Source of the DNA: Parasporobacterium paucivorans DSM 15970
GTDB lineage: Bacteria; Bacillota; Clostridia; Lachnospirales; Lachnospiraceae
DNA: 64,000 nt
NCBI RefSeq assembly: GCF_900141895.1
Contig: NZ_FQYT01000012.1
Location: forward strand, 17,225 to 81,224
Direction: 5' to 3'
In this document: positions 43,826 to 53,463 of the stretch, in pieces
Position numbering within the stretch: position 1 is the stretch's first letter
Layout of the letters: every line of letters begins with the position of its first letter
Notes under the pieces: generated by a model
The model's database searches: none
What the model was told of the DNA's origin: nothing
What the model saw: only the letters and a program-made list of their open reading frames with translations
Position numbers and translations under genes: made by a program

Positions 43826-44758
43826 TCAATTCAGCAAATCCGAAAAAAGGGTTTCGACGGCTGCATCATAATCATGCAGGCGCTCCGATTTCCTGATCCT
43901 CTTGATGTATTTTTCACTGTCAGGGAACAGCTCAATCATATAGGCCCATAGTTCCTTCATCTTAAACAGGATATTCCTGTCTCCGAAAAGGATCCCTTTG
44001 TAGTCTTCATAGATTCTGTCATGAAAAGTTTTGATAACCTCTCTGCCTGGAACCTCTTTTTTCTGGATTTCCCAGGCAAGCCCGGGGTTTGCCACAAGTC
44101 CTCTTCCCAGCATGATTCTATCCACTTCAGGAAAGTCTATCTTAAACTCCTCGAAATCCTCTCTGGTGAAAATATCCCCATTATAACATACCGGATTACG
44201 GCTTATTGCCAGCGCCTCCCCAAAGACCTCCCGGTTTGGACGGTTTTTATAAAAATCTTTCTGAACCCGGGGATGAATAATCAGCTCTTTCATCGCGTAT
44301 TTATTGTATATTTTCATCAGTTCCCGAAACTCCTCCGGATTGTCCTTGCCTATCCTGGTTTTTATGGAGATGTCCATGACATTTTCCGAGAAAATTCTGT
44401 CCAAAAACCGGTCCAGTTCATCCCGCAGGGCAAGAAATCCGGATCCTTTATTCTTGGACACCACTGTTCCGGAAGGACAACCCAGATTTAAGTTTACTTC
44501 CTTATATCCAAGGATTTTTATTTTCTCTGCGGCATAAATGAAATCCTCCGCATTATTGGTAAGAATCTGGGGAACCAGTTCGTATCCTCTGTTGTTCTCC
44601 GGAAGAATATCATTTAAGTCCCTGTTTTTAAATCCCTTACTCCTGCTCGGAACTATAAAAGGAGAAAAATATTTATCTGTGTTATTGTAACAGGCAAAAT
44701 GTGCATTTCTGTATAAATATCCTGTTACGCCTTCCATGGGTGCAAAATACAACTTCAT
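43826..44758 (-). CDS. tRNA-dihydrouridine synthase family protein
   Basis: 310 residues. MKLYFAPMEGVTGYLYRNAH is the FMN-binding start, VNLNLGCPSGTVVSKNKGSGF the catalytic Cys segment, then KTRIGKDN, LIIHPRVQKDFYKNRPN and RIMLGRGLVANPGL. Reduces a uridine in tRNA to dihydrouridine with NADPH. This branch, close to DusC-like members in Clostridia, is not the canonical DusB, and the position modified is not predictable. Confidence 0.85.
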   Translation of the reverse strand: MKLYFAPMEGVTGYLYRNAHFACYNNTDKYFSPFIVPSRSKGFKNRDLNDILPENNRGYELVPQILTNNAEDFIYAAEKIKILGYKEVNLNLGCPSGTVVSKNKGSGFLALRDELDRFLDRIFSENVMDISIKTRIGKDNPEEFRELMKIYNKYAMKELIIHPRVQKDFYKNRPNREVFGEALAISRNPVCYNGDIFTREDFEEFKIDFPEVDRIMLGRGLVANPGLAWEIQKKEVPGREVIKTFHDRIYEDYKGILFGDRNILFKMKELWAYMIELFPDSEKYIKRIRKSERLHDYDAAVETLFSDLLN

Positions 44759-44788
44759 AAATAATGACTCCTTTTTAGTTCGCTTATA

Positions 44789-45565
44789 TTACCGGTTCAA
44801 ATACTTGTCGACTTTCCGTTTTTCCAGGAATGCCTTCATTCCTTCCTTTTGATCTTCGGTTTCAAAGCAGTTGCCAAATAATTTTTCTTCTATTACCAGG
44901 GCGCTGTCCATATCCGTCTGAAGTCCTTCATTTATAGCTTGTTTGGATGCCCTTACTGCAATCGGTGCGTTTCTCGCGATCTTTCCAGCCATTTTCTCTG
45001 CCGCTTCCATCAGCTCTCCCAAAGGATAAACCGCATTCACGAGGCCAACCCGGAGAGCTTCATCTGCCTTGATGTTAGAGCATGTATATATCAGCTCTTT
45101 CGCTTTCCCTACTCCTACTATCCTGGCAAGTCTCTGGGTTCCTCCAAATCCGGGCGTGATTCCCAGACCGGTCTCGGGCTGACCAAATACCGCATTGTCA
45201 GAGCACAGTCTTATATCACAGCTCATAGCTAATTCACAGCCGCCGCCCAGGGCAAAACCATTTATGGCAGCAATTACCGGGATTGGAAATAATTCAATTT
45301 TACGGAATACATCATTCCCCACTTTCCCGAACTCTTCACCCATGCTTTTCGTCAACGCAGACATCTCCCCGATGTCCGCCCCTGCAACAAAGGATTTCTC
45401 ACCGGCACCTGTAATGATGACGGCTCTCACAGTCTCCATATCCACGGCATCAAACGTCTGTCCAAGTTCCTTCAACACCACGGAATTAAGCGCATTCAGC
45501 GCCTTTGGCCGGTTCAGTGTGATTATTCCAACATTTCCCTTTTGTTCATACAAAATAAATTCCAT
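44789..45565 (-). CDS. Enoyl-CoA hydratase / crotonase
   Basis: 258 residues. GAGEKSFVAGADIGEMSAL holds the CoA and oxyanion-hole region, GGGCELAMSCDIRLCSDN the first catalytic Glu and QPETGLGITPGFGGTQRL the second. It hydrates crotonyl-CoA or other short enoyl-CoA. The sequence resembles clostridial Crt (3-hydroxybutyryl-CoA dehydratase), but thl, hbd, bcd and etf are not next to it here, so a butyrate role is not shown by context. Monocistronic or following the gap with two ATTCTA/TAGAAT repeats. Confidence 0.88.
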   Translation of the reverse strand: MEFILYEQKGNVGIITLNRPKALNALNSVVLKELGQTFDAVDMETVRAVIITGAGEKSFVAGADIGEMSALTKSMGEEFGKVGNDVFRKIELFPIPVIAAINGFALGGGCELAMSCDIRLCSDNAVFGQPETGLGITPGFGGTQRLARIVGVGKAKELIYTCSNIKADEALRVGLVNAVYPLGELMEAAEKMAGKIARNAPIAVRASKQAINEGLQTDMDSALVIEEKLFGNCFETEDQKEGMKAFLEKRKVDKYLNR

Positions 45566-45605
45566 AAAAAGTACCTCCTCATATTTAGATCATTTCATCA
45601 ATAGT

Positions 45606-45744
45606 ATTCTATTTTAGAATGACTGTTGATTCTGTTTTTGGGCCTAAAATGAAAATTTTTTCCGTGCATCTGCCTAAAGCCGAGCCCATACGACAAGCCC
45701 CTTAATCGGGGGAATCGTTATATTTATTCTACTCCTTTTAGAAT
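45606..45744. repeat. Two ATTCTA...TAGAAT inverted repeats
   Basis: ATTCTA-TTT-TAGAAT (45606-45620) and ATTCTA-N7-TAGAAT (45726-45744) in the divergent gap between the crotonase and the substrate-binding protein. A minus-strand TTGAAT-N16-TAGAAT promoter may use the second. They could be operators; no regulator is identified. Confidence 0.4.
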
Positions 45745-45929
45745 TTTATTCAAGAATAATTTCAATCCATCCAACTTATCCACCAGACGAATTAATAAAC
45801 AACTCTTTGGATTAATCCACTAAGTATATGAATGCTCACTCCCTCTGGATAAATAATCTGAATACTATGTGATACAATGTGTTTAATAAAGGTCGATGGC
45901 CTGAAAAGTGCTTGAAAGGAGCAATAAAA

Positions 45930-47213
45930 ATGAAAAAAACTAAACTCTTCACATTACTCGTCTGCCTCATATCCATTCTTTCCGTTAGTCTGATTGGATG
46001 CGGCACCGGCGGAACAAACACTGGGAACACATCCGACACCACAGACAACAGCGAAAGAACCAGTATCAAAATAGGTGTACCCGTTCCTCTCACCGGCGGC
46101 CTGGCAAACTTTGGCACCGGAAGCCCATTCATAGAGGAATTGGCTGCAAAGGCAATCAACGACCAGGGCGGTATCTACATTAAAGAACTCGACAAAAAAC
46201 TCCCCGTAGAACTTATCTTCATGGATACAGAGAGCAGCCAGACAAAAGCCAGCGAAGCTGCCACTAAACTTGTTACGGAAAACAAAGTCGACATGCTCGT
46301 TGTAAGACATACTCCTGACACAGTAAATCCTGTTTCCGCAGTTGCTGAACGTTACGGAGTTCCATGCCTCTCAATGGATGCAGCCTCAGACGCGTGGCTT
46401 GCCAGCGGAAAACACGTATGGAGCTACCATGCATTCTGGAAAGTCGATTCTATCTACAAAACATTTGAAAGCATCTGGGAAAAAGCCGGCCTCAAGGGCG
46501 CTAAAGTAGGCGTTGTCTTCCCTAACGATCCAGATGGAACCACCTTTTCCCCAATATTTGCAAAAGGGTTCAAGAAAGACGGATTTGGAATGGTAGATCC
46601 AGGATTTGTCACAAGCGGAACCAATGACTACACCTCCATAATCAAAGACTTCAAGGATAAAGGCGTTGAAATCGTTACAGGCGTCAACATCACTCCTGAC
46701 TTTGCAACTTTCTGGAGCCAGTGCCAGCAGCTGAACTTTAAACCTAAAATGGTTACTATGGGTAAAGCACTGCTCTTCAAATCAGATACAATGGCACTTG
46801 GAGTTGACAACGCCAACGGTGTAACAACAGAAATCTGGTGGACACCTGATCATCCTTATGTATCCTCCCTCACCGGTCAGACAGGAAGAGAAATCACAGA
46901 TTTATGGACTGCTGCAACCGGAACCGAATGGACACAGCCAATGGGTTATAAATATGCTTCTATTGAAGTTGCCATCGATATCCTCAAAAGAGCCGCATCA
47001 CTTGACAAAGAAACGATCCGCCAGGCAATGGACGCAACAGACATGACCAGCCTCGTTGGACCAATTAAATTCGACGATGATAATCACTGCGCAACACCGG
47101 TAGTAGGTGGACAATGGCAGAAAAACGCAAACGGCGAATTAGAACTTAAAATAGTCACCAACGACGGATATCCTGAAATTGCACTTACAGGAACTTTGCA
47201 AACCAGCAACTAA
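45930..47213 (+). CDS. Branched-chain amino acid-type ABC substrate-binding lipoprotein (LivK-like)
   Basis: 427 residues from the ATG at 45930 behind GAAAGGAGC. The signal MKKTKLFTLLVCLISILSV ends in the lipobox LIGC, so it is a lipoprotein. The mature part starts with a Ser/Thr/Asn linker and continues IKIGVPVPLTGGLANFGTGS, GGIYIKELDKKLPVELIFMD and VGVVFPNDPDGTTF, as in periplasmic-binding-fold type I. No permease or ATPase genes are near and a strong terminator follows directly, so it is an orphan receptor that may serve a transporter elsewhere. Ligand unknown. Confidence 0.88.
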   Translation: MKKTKLFTLLVCLISILSVSLIGCGTGGTNTGNTSDTTDNSERTSIKIGVPVPLTGGLANFGTGSPFIEELAAKAINDQGGIYIKELDKKLPVELIFMDTESSQTKASEAATKLVTENKVDMLVVRHTPDTVNPVSAVAERYGVPCLSMDAASDAWLASGKHVWSYHAFWKVDSIYKTFESIWEKAGLKGAKVGVVFPNDPDGTTFSPIFAKGFKKDGFGMVDPGFVTSGTNDYTSIIKDFKDKGVEIVTGVNITPDFATFWSQCQQLNFKPKMVTMGKALLFKSDTMALGVDNANGVTTEIWWTPDHPYVSSLTGQTGREITDLWTAATGTEWTQPMGYKYASIEVAIDILKRAASLDKETIRQAMDATDMTSLVGPIKFDDDNHCATPVVGGQWQKNANGELELKIVTNDGYPEIALTGTLQTSN

Positions 47214-47229
47214 CTAAATGAATATAAAG

Positions 47230-47283
47230 GAGCTTTTGCGAAATGGGTGAGTAAATTCATCCATGGAGCAAAAGCTCTTTTTT
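47230..47283 (+). terminator. Long-stem terminator after the binding protein gene
   Basis: GAGCTTTTGC (47230-47239) pairs with GCAAAAGCTC (47268-47277), with a further inner helix ATGGGTGA/TTCATCCAT, followed by TTTTTT. Confidence 0.88.
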
Positions 47284-47350
47284 ATTTCAAAAATAGATCA
47301 TCGCTCCCTAACTATAAATCCGTTGTTTCGCGACTATCCCTTATTGATTT

Positions 47351-48883
47351 CTATTGCACGAATGGATTGAAAAATAATAATGTATTTAAAATAAATAATG
47401 GTATTAGAAATGTCATGGACCAACCAATATATCCAAAGAAACCTGGCATTTTCACTTCATTTTCTTCCGCTATCGAGCGTACCATGAAATTGGGGGCATT
47501 GCCAATATAGGTATTTGCTCCCATAAAAACTGCACCGCAGGATACTGCCAGCAACATGTCTGGTGCAATCGTCCCCATCGTTGTTGCTATTCCGCTTGTA
47601 GCCCCCAGGCTGGCGGACGTCGTCATAAACACCAGATAAGTCGGTGCGTTATCCAGAAAGCTGGATAATATTCCTGAAGCCCAAAAAAAGTGAGCAGGCC
47701 TGGTTAACCCCAATTCAGACCCGCGCGCTCCAAGGATAGCAAGTGCAGGAATCATCGTAATAAAGATACCGGCAAACAATATTGCTACTTCCTTAATTGG
47801 AGCCCAGGTAAAATTATTATTCATCCGGATCCCTCTCGATGTGGTCTTCATGGACAGGAATGCCGCAATCAGAATAATGGTGTCTCTTATGAAGTTGATA
47901 TAGGGAATGACGATACCATGACCATGAATTGTCATAATTGTGATTCCTTTATTCAAACCGGTGGACTGATCAGCAAATGCCGGGTTTTTACTCAGGATAC
48001 CGCTCAAAATAACTGAGCCAATAATCATTGCCAGGAAGATGACGTTATGAAGACCGTCAATCTTTAATGGCTCCTTCTTCTCCGCCGCAGCTTTTGCCAT
48101 GCTCTCCGGATATGCGGCCATATCTTTCTTATATGCCCGCCTGTCTAATATGTAAAAAGCAATCAGAAGTATAATTGAATTTAAGGCCATAGGGAGAATA
48201 AGTTTCATTGTCCAGAAAAATGGCACTCCTCTCAAAAACCCTAAAAACAATGGAGGGTCTCCAATCGGAGTCAGTGATCCTCCAATGTTGCAGATAAGAA
48301 AGATAAAAAATACAAATATATGCGTCTTGGATTTTCTCCACTTGTTTGCCCTAAGCAATGGCCGTATCATGAGCATCCCTGCTCCGGTGGTCCCGACCCA
48401 GCTGGCCAGAACTGTCCCTATCACCAATATGGTGATATTAACGTTAGGGGTCCCATTTAAAGTGCCACGCAACGAAATTCCTCCGGTGACTACAAACAAC
48501 CCAAAGAGAAGAACTATAAAGGGTATATAATCCAGAATGATACTATGTACTAATCCCGACATCATTTCTTTAACACCAAATACAATAAGGAATGGAATCA
48601 AAAATACTAACGCCCATAAGGCACTGATTTTCGCCTGGTTATGCTCCCACCAATGACCATTAACCAGAGGCAGAATAGCAATAGAAAGCAGCATGCACAC
48701 GAAAGGAAGAATGCTCCAGATTGGGAGCCTGGTACCCAGTTCTTCATCAGAAGAACCGGTTGACGCAAATACGACGCTGTTGATGGCAAAAATTGAAATA
48801 AAAGTTAAAATTGTTGTAATGGATATTTTTTTTAATCTCACGAATATGGGTTCCTTCCAGTTTTTACTAATTAAAAGTGGCAT
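47351..48883 (-). CDS. NhaD-type Na+/H+ antiporter (CitMHS/ArsB superfamily)
   Basis: 510 residues, about 12 membrane segments. CNIGGSLTPIGDPPLFLGFLRG and GTTGAGMLMIRPLLRAN are conserved in NhaD-like and related Na+:H+ antiporters, and FLDNAPTYLVFM matches the NAPTY motif. It exchanges Na+ for protons across the membrane. ATG at 48883 has a poor site; a GTG at 48841 with AAGGAA upstream would remove 14 residues before the first hydrophobic segment and is plausible. It is convergent with the orphan binding protein. Confidence 0.85.
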   Translation of the reverse strand: MPLLISKNWKEPIFVRLKKISITTILTFISIFAINSVVFASTGSSDEELGTRLPIWSILPFVCMLLSIAILPLVNGHWWEHNQAKISALWALVFLIPFLIVFGVKEMMSGLVHSIILDYIPFIVLLFGLFVVTGGISLRGTLNGTPNVNITILVIGTVLASWVGTTGAGMLMIRPLLRANKWRKSKTHIFVFFIFLICNIGGSLTPIGDPPLFLGFLRGVPFFWTMKLILPMALNSIILLIAFYILDRRAYKKDMAAYPESMAKAAAEKKEPLKIDGLHNVIFLAMIIGSVILSGILSKNPAFADQSTGLNKGITIMTIHGHGIVIPYINFIRDTIILIAAFLSMKTTSRGIRMNNNFTWAPIKEVAILFAGIFITMIPALAILGARGSELGLTRPAHFFWASGILSSFLDNAPTYLVFMTTSASLGATSGIATTMGTIAPDMLLAVSCGAVFMGANTYIGNAPNFMVRSIAEENEVKMPGFFGYIGWSMTFLIPLFILNTLLFFNPFVQ

Positions 48884-48952
48884 GCAACATTAGTCCCCAT
48901 CTCTAATGTTACAAAGTTATATTGTTCTCTCCCCTTTTCAACTCACATTAAT

Positions 48953-49444
48953 TTATTTTTTATTAATATGTTTCTCATATTCTTCAACACTGTGTGCTCT
49001 CAATTTCTCAAGAGAATTCGCATCTTTGACGATCAGTACCGGACACAGAGCAGTTTTCAATACCCTCTCTGAGACTGAGCCTAACATTGTACCGGCAAAC
49101 AGCCCGATACCTTTGCTTCCCATGACGATCAGATCTACATCTTCATCACTGGATTCAGCGAGAATCTCAAGTTCTGGAGATCCCAGGCGGACTTTTTTGG
49201 TAAGTTCAATATCTGTGAAATCGATTCCTTCCATTGTTTCATCAATAATTTTTTGGCCAATCTCCCTCAGCTTATCATCATCAATCATTCCGAAGGGAGC
49301 ATACCCCCAGTGTGCTTCGCTCGTTAAAGTCACATTAAGCAAAATAATCTCACAATGACTTGCACGGGCAATATCTGCTGCTTTTGTCAAAGCTGCTTTT
49401 GAGCTTTGCGAACCATCAGTGCCAACAAGAATCTTTTTGAACAT
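48953..49444 (-). CDS. Universal stress protein (UspA family)
   Basis: 163 residues. KILVGTDGSQSSKAALTKA at the start and DLIVMGSKGIGLFAGTMLGSVSERVL near residue 110 give the G-2x-G-9x-G(S/T) ATP-binding signature of the MJ0577-like branch. Cytosolic nucleotide-binding stress protein. It sits 70 bp upstream of the NhaD gene in the same direction and may be co-expressed with it; Usp-transporter pairs are common. Confidence 0.92.
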   Translation of the reverse strand: MFKKILVGTDGSQSSKAALTKAADIARASHCEIILLNVTLTSEAHWGYAPFGMIDDDKLREIGQKIIDETMEGIDFTDIELTKKVRLGSPELEILAESSDEDVDLIVMGSKGIGLFAGTMLGSVSERVLKTALCPVLIVKDANSLEKLRAHSVEEYEKHINKK

Positions 49445-49622
49445 TTAATCATCGCCTTTCTTTTCGATTTTTTATTTTCAGATCAGTCAACTGACCATAA
49501 TCTGTGCCATGCCTTGAATCTCATTCGTGAATATTTTTACATAAAAATAGCCCATCAAAAGGTTGAAACAACAAATAACCTTTGACAGACTCCACCAAAA
49601 AAACATATATTTACTTTTCTAA

Positions 49623-49652
49623 ATTGTAACATGTATATAAACGAGTTACAAT
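49623..49652. promoter_or_regulatory. ATTGTAAC...GTTACAAT inverted repeat
   Basis: Exact 8-bp arms (49623-49630 and 49645-49652), 14-bp spacer, upstream of the usp gene in a 250-bp gap. Candidate regulator site. Confidence 0.45.
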
Positions 49653-49694
49653 ACAATTCGTTTTATTTGTGTGTATTTTTTTGAGTACATTTTT

Positions 49695-50177
49695 TCATTC
49701 GAGAGCCAGACACTCCTCCAATTTTTTTTGAAGCATCTCCCATGATTTGTTCTTATGCTCATCGGTTCCTGACACACGGACAATATATGCCTGTTTCAGA
49801 TACACTTCTTCTTCTTCAAAACTAAAAGGAAGAGCTGACACAATGTCTCTCAATTTGTTTTTCTTTATCTCATCACCATCATCCACAACCGCTATATATC
49901 CCCTGAAATCGTAGTCCTTCCACTCCTCATGCTCGGATTTCAGACCTGAGCAGCTTGAATTTGTACAATATCCACATTGGTTCAGTAATATAATGATTGG
50001 AGCAATGGTTTTATCAATCTGCCCGACCCCTTCTATTTCCACGTGCTTACCCATCTGTTCGTTCAGACCGGTTGCCAGTTTCAGAGATTTATATTCCTCG
50101 TCGGACAGGTAAGGTCTCTGCCCTTCCACGTATGCCTTGACCTCTTCCATGGTTTTAAAATAATCGCTTGGTTTCAT
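49695..50177 (-). CDS. Hypothetical protein with CxxCxxxxC SSCSG motif
   Basis: 160 residues, GGAAGG before the ATG. The middle reads LLNQCGYCTNSSCSGLKSEHEEW; the SSCSG stretch recalls TYW3-like proteins and small bacterial families with a similar Ser-Cys-Ser-Gly turn. The N-terminus MKPSDYFKTMEEVKAYVEG is helical, and the C-terminus VYLKQAYIVRVSGTDEHKN may close an alpha/beta fold. No membrane segment. I cannot name its function. It lies 90 bp downstream of the MFS gene. Confidence 0.7.
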   Translation of the reverse strand: MKPSDYFKTMEEVKAYVEGQRPYLSDEEYKSLKLATGLNEQMGKHVEIEGVGQIDKTIAPIIILLNQCGYCTNSSCSGLKSEHEEWKDYDFRGYIAVVDDGDEIKKNKLRDIVSALPFSFEEEEVYLKQAYIVRVSGTDEHKNKSWEMLQKKLEECLALE

Positions 50178-50266
50178 ATTTATATCCTTCCAACTTTTTT
50201 GGAGCTTCCTTCATCAATCGCTGACAGAAGAACTCTATATAATAATACTTGCACAGCAAATACCCG

Positions 50267-51448
50267 TCAAGTCCGTCTGTATATAAAAAAGGCGCAGGTT
50301 GCAGAGGCAAGGGCGCTGGCGCCGGCCAGAACCATCAGTAAATGATAATTCATACCGGCTATAGGTGTTATAATGTATGTGGGTATAAGCACGCATCCCA
50401 GCAGCTGCAAAGTCGCTGCAAAACCGCCTGCCGTCCCGGCATAGTCTTGCCCGATTTCTGGTATTGATATGGGTAGAGAAATCAAAATCGGGAGCATGGA
50501 GCTGAACAAAAAACCAGTGATAAACAGGCCAGCAATCATTATGATTCCTGACGGAAGGAGCCAGGCACCTGCCGCCCCCAGGGCTCCGGCTGCACCGCAA
50601 ATCACCAGAAACATCCTTGTATTCCCCATTTTCCTGCAGATGACAGGTCCCAGCACCGACCCGGCGAGCGCACCGATCATAAGTGTGGAGGCGACAACTC
50701 CTGCAGCTTTGGGAGTTATTCCCCGGCTCACTTGTAAGGCCAACGGAAGAAATGCGCTGACGGAAATATTGGCTCCCATCAGAAACATCAGACATGTGCC
50801 GATAAACCATATCTGTCTGTTCTTTACCACAACTTTCAAACCTTTTATAATAGACACACGGGACATTTCTTTTCCGTTATCTGGTTCCTTTTCCTTATCT
50901 CGGCCAAAGACAAGCCAGACTGCTGCAATTATACCTGTAAGGACGGCCGCAAAGGAAAATGCTGTCTTTACACTTGGAAAAAAAGCGCTTGTGCTCATTC
51001 CCACGGCCATTCCCACAGAGGATCCCGCCATGGCCAACCCCGCCATAGAACCTAATTTTTCGTTTGAATACCAGGCACCTAAATATTTTGCGATGTTGGA
51101 ATTCATAAATGTACTTACGATTCCTGCAAAAGCCATACTTAACATGAGGGTTGTATAATCATTGGAAAATATCCGCAGGACAATTGCCACGGTTGATATG
51201 ATTACCCCAATGCTGATACTTTTCTTTATTCCGATTTTGTCGCTAAGAAGACCTGCAAACAAACTCAGAAATATTCCCGATATCATGGCCGCAGTAAATA
51301 TTCCCGAAAACTGAACTGCCGTCAGTTTAAACTCAGGAATAATCAGATAGGACAGAGGAGAGAGCTGATATTGCGGATATATGGCTATGAAATAAATAAT
51401 AAAAGCCAGGAAAACCACAATGCCCTTGTTGTTGTTTTTCTTTCTCAT
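50267..51448 (-). CDS. MFS transporter
   Basis: 393 residues, about 12 membrane segments. Motif A reads LFAGLLSDKIGIKKSISIGV, with a second copy in GPVICRKMGNTRMFL. The overall pattern (N-terminal FIIYFIAIYPQYQLSPLSYLI, GMAVGMSTSAFF) is that of CynX/OFA-like small-organic-anion carriers, which is only suggestive. It starts 18 bp after the enoate-reductase-like gene, so it may import that enzyme's substrate or export its product. Confidence 0.8.
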   Translation of the reverse strand: MRKKNNNKGIVVFLAFIIYFIAIYPQYQLSPLSYLIIPEFKLTAVQFSGIFTAAMISGIFLSLFAGLLSDKIGIKKSISIGVIISTVAIVLRIFSNDYTTLMLSMAFAGIVSTFMNSNIAKYLGAWYSNEKLGSMAGLAMAGSSVGMAVGMSTSAFFPSVKTAFSFAAVLTGIIAAVWLVFGRDKEKEPDNGKEMSRVSIIKGLKVVVKNRQIWFIGTCLMFLMGANISVSAFLPLALQVSRGITPKAAGVVASTLMIGALAGSVLGPVICRKMGNTRMFLVICGAAGALGAAGAWLLPSGIIMIAGLFITGFLFSSMLPILISLPISIPEIGQDYAGTAGGFAATLQLLGCVLIPTYIITPIAGMNYHLLMVLAGASALASATCAFFIYRRT

Positions 51449-51465
51449 ATATTCTCCCTAGTTTC

Positions 51466-53415
51466 TTAAGCGTCCAGGGCCGCATGAAACCCCTGATAAA
51501 TGGCATTCGTGATATTGGATGCCCTGACGCAGTCGCCAACCTGGTAAACAATCGGTGCACAATCCAGTAAAGGTTCTACGATGTTCCTCTTCGGTCTCTG
51601 CCCCAAAGCGCAGACCACCGTGGTACCTGGCACCAGAGTTTTTTCCCCTGATGCATTTTCGCAAAGGACACCCCCCGGCTGTATTTCCAGACCCTTGTGC
51701 CCAATATGTACATGTACGTTTTGCTTCCTGATTTCTTCCAGGAGGAGGGGCCGGTGTCTTTTATTTGCGTCCGGAGCCAATTCCTCCAGCATTTCAATCA
51801 GATGCACGGTTTTTCCTTCCAACGCAAAATGCACCGCCATTTCGCAGCCTGCAAGACCTCCGCCCAGTACTGCCACATGGTCGCTGACTTTTTCCCTTTC
51901 CAGATGGTAGTCATTTACAATTATGACGTTATCCCCATCAATTCCGGGTATCGGGGGTATAAGGGGCTCGGAACCCACTGCCGCAATTATGACATCCGCT
52001 CCGATTTCATCCGCATATTCGCCGGTGACAGACGTGTTCAGGCGGATGTCCACACCGGCATCCCTGGCCAGCTTCTCCAGTGTAACTCCCAAATCATACA
52101 TTTCATATTTAAAAGGAATCCCTTGTTCTCCCCTTAAGATTCCACCTAAGGTCCCTTCCTTTTCGCACAGAATGACTTCATGCCCCCGTTTGGCGGCCGT
52201 AATGGCTGCAAACAGTCCAGCCGGACCTCCACCAGCTATTAGAACCCGATGTTTTTCGGGTGCCGGCAGTATTTCCATCCCATCAGTCTCCCGCCCTATC
52301 AATGGGTTAATGGTACATCGTCTGGTTGTGGTGTCCGCCCTCTCTGACATGCATGTAAAACACCTCAGGCATTTCAGGATATCCTTGTCACGGTTTGTCA
52401 TGACTTTTTTGGGCAATTCATGATCCGCCAGAAGACCACGGGCCATCGCTACAACATCAGCCTTGCCTGAGGCTATGATTTCTTCCATCATCTCCGGATC
52501 GTTCAGCCCGCCCACCGTCGCCACCGGTACATTTACATGTTTCTTGATTTTTTCGGCCATATAGACATTGCAGCCGTGAGGCATGAACATGGAAGGATGG
52601 GTTATTCCAAACCCGCTCTGATATGTTCCTGCGGACACATGAAGCAGATCAATATACGGTTCCAGCTGCTGCGCAATCCGCACACCTTCCTCCAGGTCAT
52701 ACCCGCCTTCCAGCAGTTCAGACCCACTCATCCTGAATTCTATTGGAAATCCGTTTCCCACTGCCCTGCGTACACTTTGCAGAACTTCCGCAGCCATGCG
52801 AACTCTGTTTTCAAGACACCCACCATACTTATCCTGCCTCTTATTGAAATAGGGAGAGAGAAACTGGTTAATAAGCCATCCGTGGCCTCCGTGCACCATC
52901 ACCATTTCGAATCCGGCTCTTTTCGCCAGAGATGCTGTTCTTCCGTACGCTTCAATAATATCTTCGATCTGCCCGATTGAAAGGGCCTTTACAGCTTTAC
53001 CGTCCGGACGAACTCCATCGCTGGGTCCCCACTGATCCATCCTGCCCTGCCGGTTTTTATCCGCCAGATATGTTCCTGCATATTGCCCGGAATGTGACAA
53101 TTCTACGCTGGGTATGGCGCCGTGCCGGCGTATGGCATCCGCCGTATACGTGAAGCCAGCAAGAGAACCTGCCGTTTCCAGGTCCAGATGGAACATGTGG
53201 GAACCATCCGTTTCAGGGTGAACAACCACTTCACTGACCGTAACGGCGGCTGCCCCTCCTTTTGCCCTCAATTCATAAAAAGCAGTGGATCTGGGTCCGA
53301 TGGTGCAATCGGCAGTAATATCCGTACCACCCATAGGGGCGGAGAACATACGGTTTTTAAATGTGACATCACCCAATTTTATCGATTTGCACAAATTTGG
53401 ATACATTCTTTTCAT
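51466..53415 (-). CDS. Old-yellow-enzyme/enoate-reductase-type flavoprotein with Fe-S and FAD domains
   Basis: 649 residues from the ATG at 53415. Residues 1-345 are the FMN barrel (KNRMFSAPMGG, MVHGGHGWLINQFLSPYFNKR, QDKYGGCLENR). A [4Fe-4S] box CLRCFTCMSERADTTTRRC follows near residue 355, then a FAD/NAD(P)H fold (HRVLIAGGGPAGLFAAITAAKRG, VAVLGGGLAGCEMAVHFALEG). This is the layout of 2,4-dienoyl-CoA reductase, BaiCD and clostridial 2-enoate reductase, which reduce activated C=C bonds. The substrate is uncertain. It leads a unit with an MFS transporter. Confidence 0.9.
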   Translation of the reverse strand: MKRMYPNLCKSIKLGDVTFKNRMFSAPMGGTDITADCTIGPRSTAFYELRAKGGAAAVTVSEVVVHPETDGSHMFHLDLETAGSLAGFTYTADAIRRHGAIPSVELSHSGQYAGTYLADKNRQGRMDQWGPSDGVRPDGKAVKALSIGQIEDIIEAYGRTASLAKRAGFEMVMVHGGHGWLINQFLSPYFNKRQDKYGGCLENRVRMAAEVLQSVRRAVGNGFPIEFRMSGSELLEGGYDLEEGVRIAQQLEPYIDLLHVSAGTYQSGFGITHPSMFMPHGCNVYMAEKIKKHVNVPVATVGGLNDPEMMEEIIASGKADVVAMARGLLADHELPKKVMTNRDKDILKCLRCFTCMSERADTTTRRCTINPLIGRETDGMEILPAPEKHRVLIAGGGPAGLFAAITAAKRGHEVILCEKEGTLGGILRGEQGIPFKYEMYDLGVTLEKLARDAGVDIRLNTSVTGEYADEIGADVIIAAVGSEPLIPPIPGIDGDNVIIVNDYHLEREKVSDHVAVLGGGLAGCEMAVHFALEGKTVHLIEMLEELAPDANKRHRPLLLEEIRKQNVHVHIGHKGLEIQPGGVLCENASGEKTLVPGTTVVCALGQRPKRNIVEPLLDCAPIVYQVGDCVRASNITNAIYQGFHAALDA

Positions 53416-53463
53416 TTTTTTATCTCTTTTCACATTTTTATATTAGGTTTCCTGAATTTTTTC

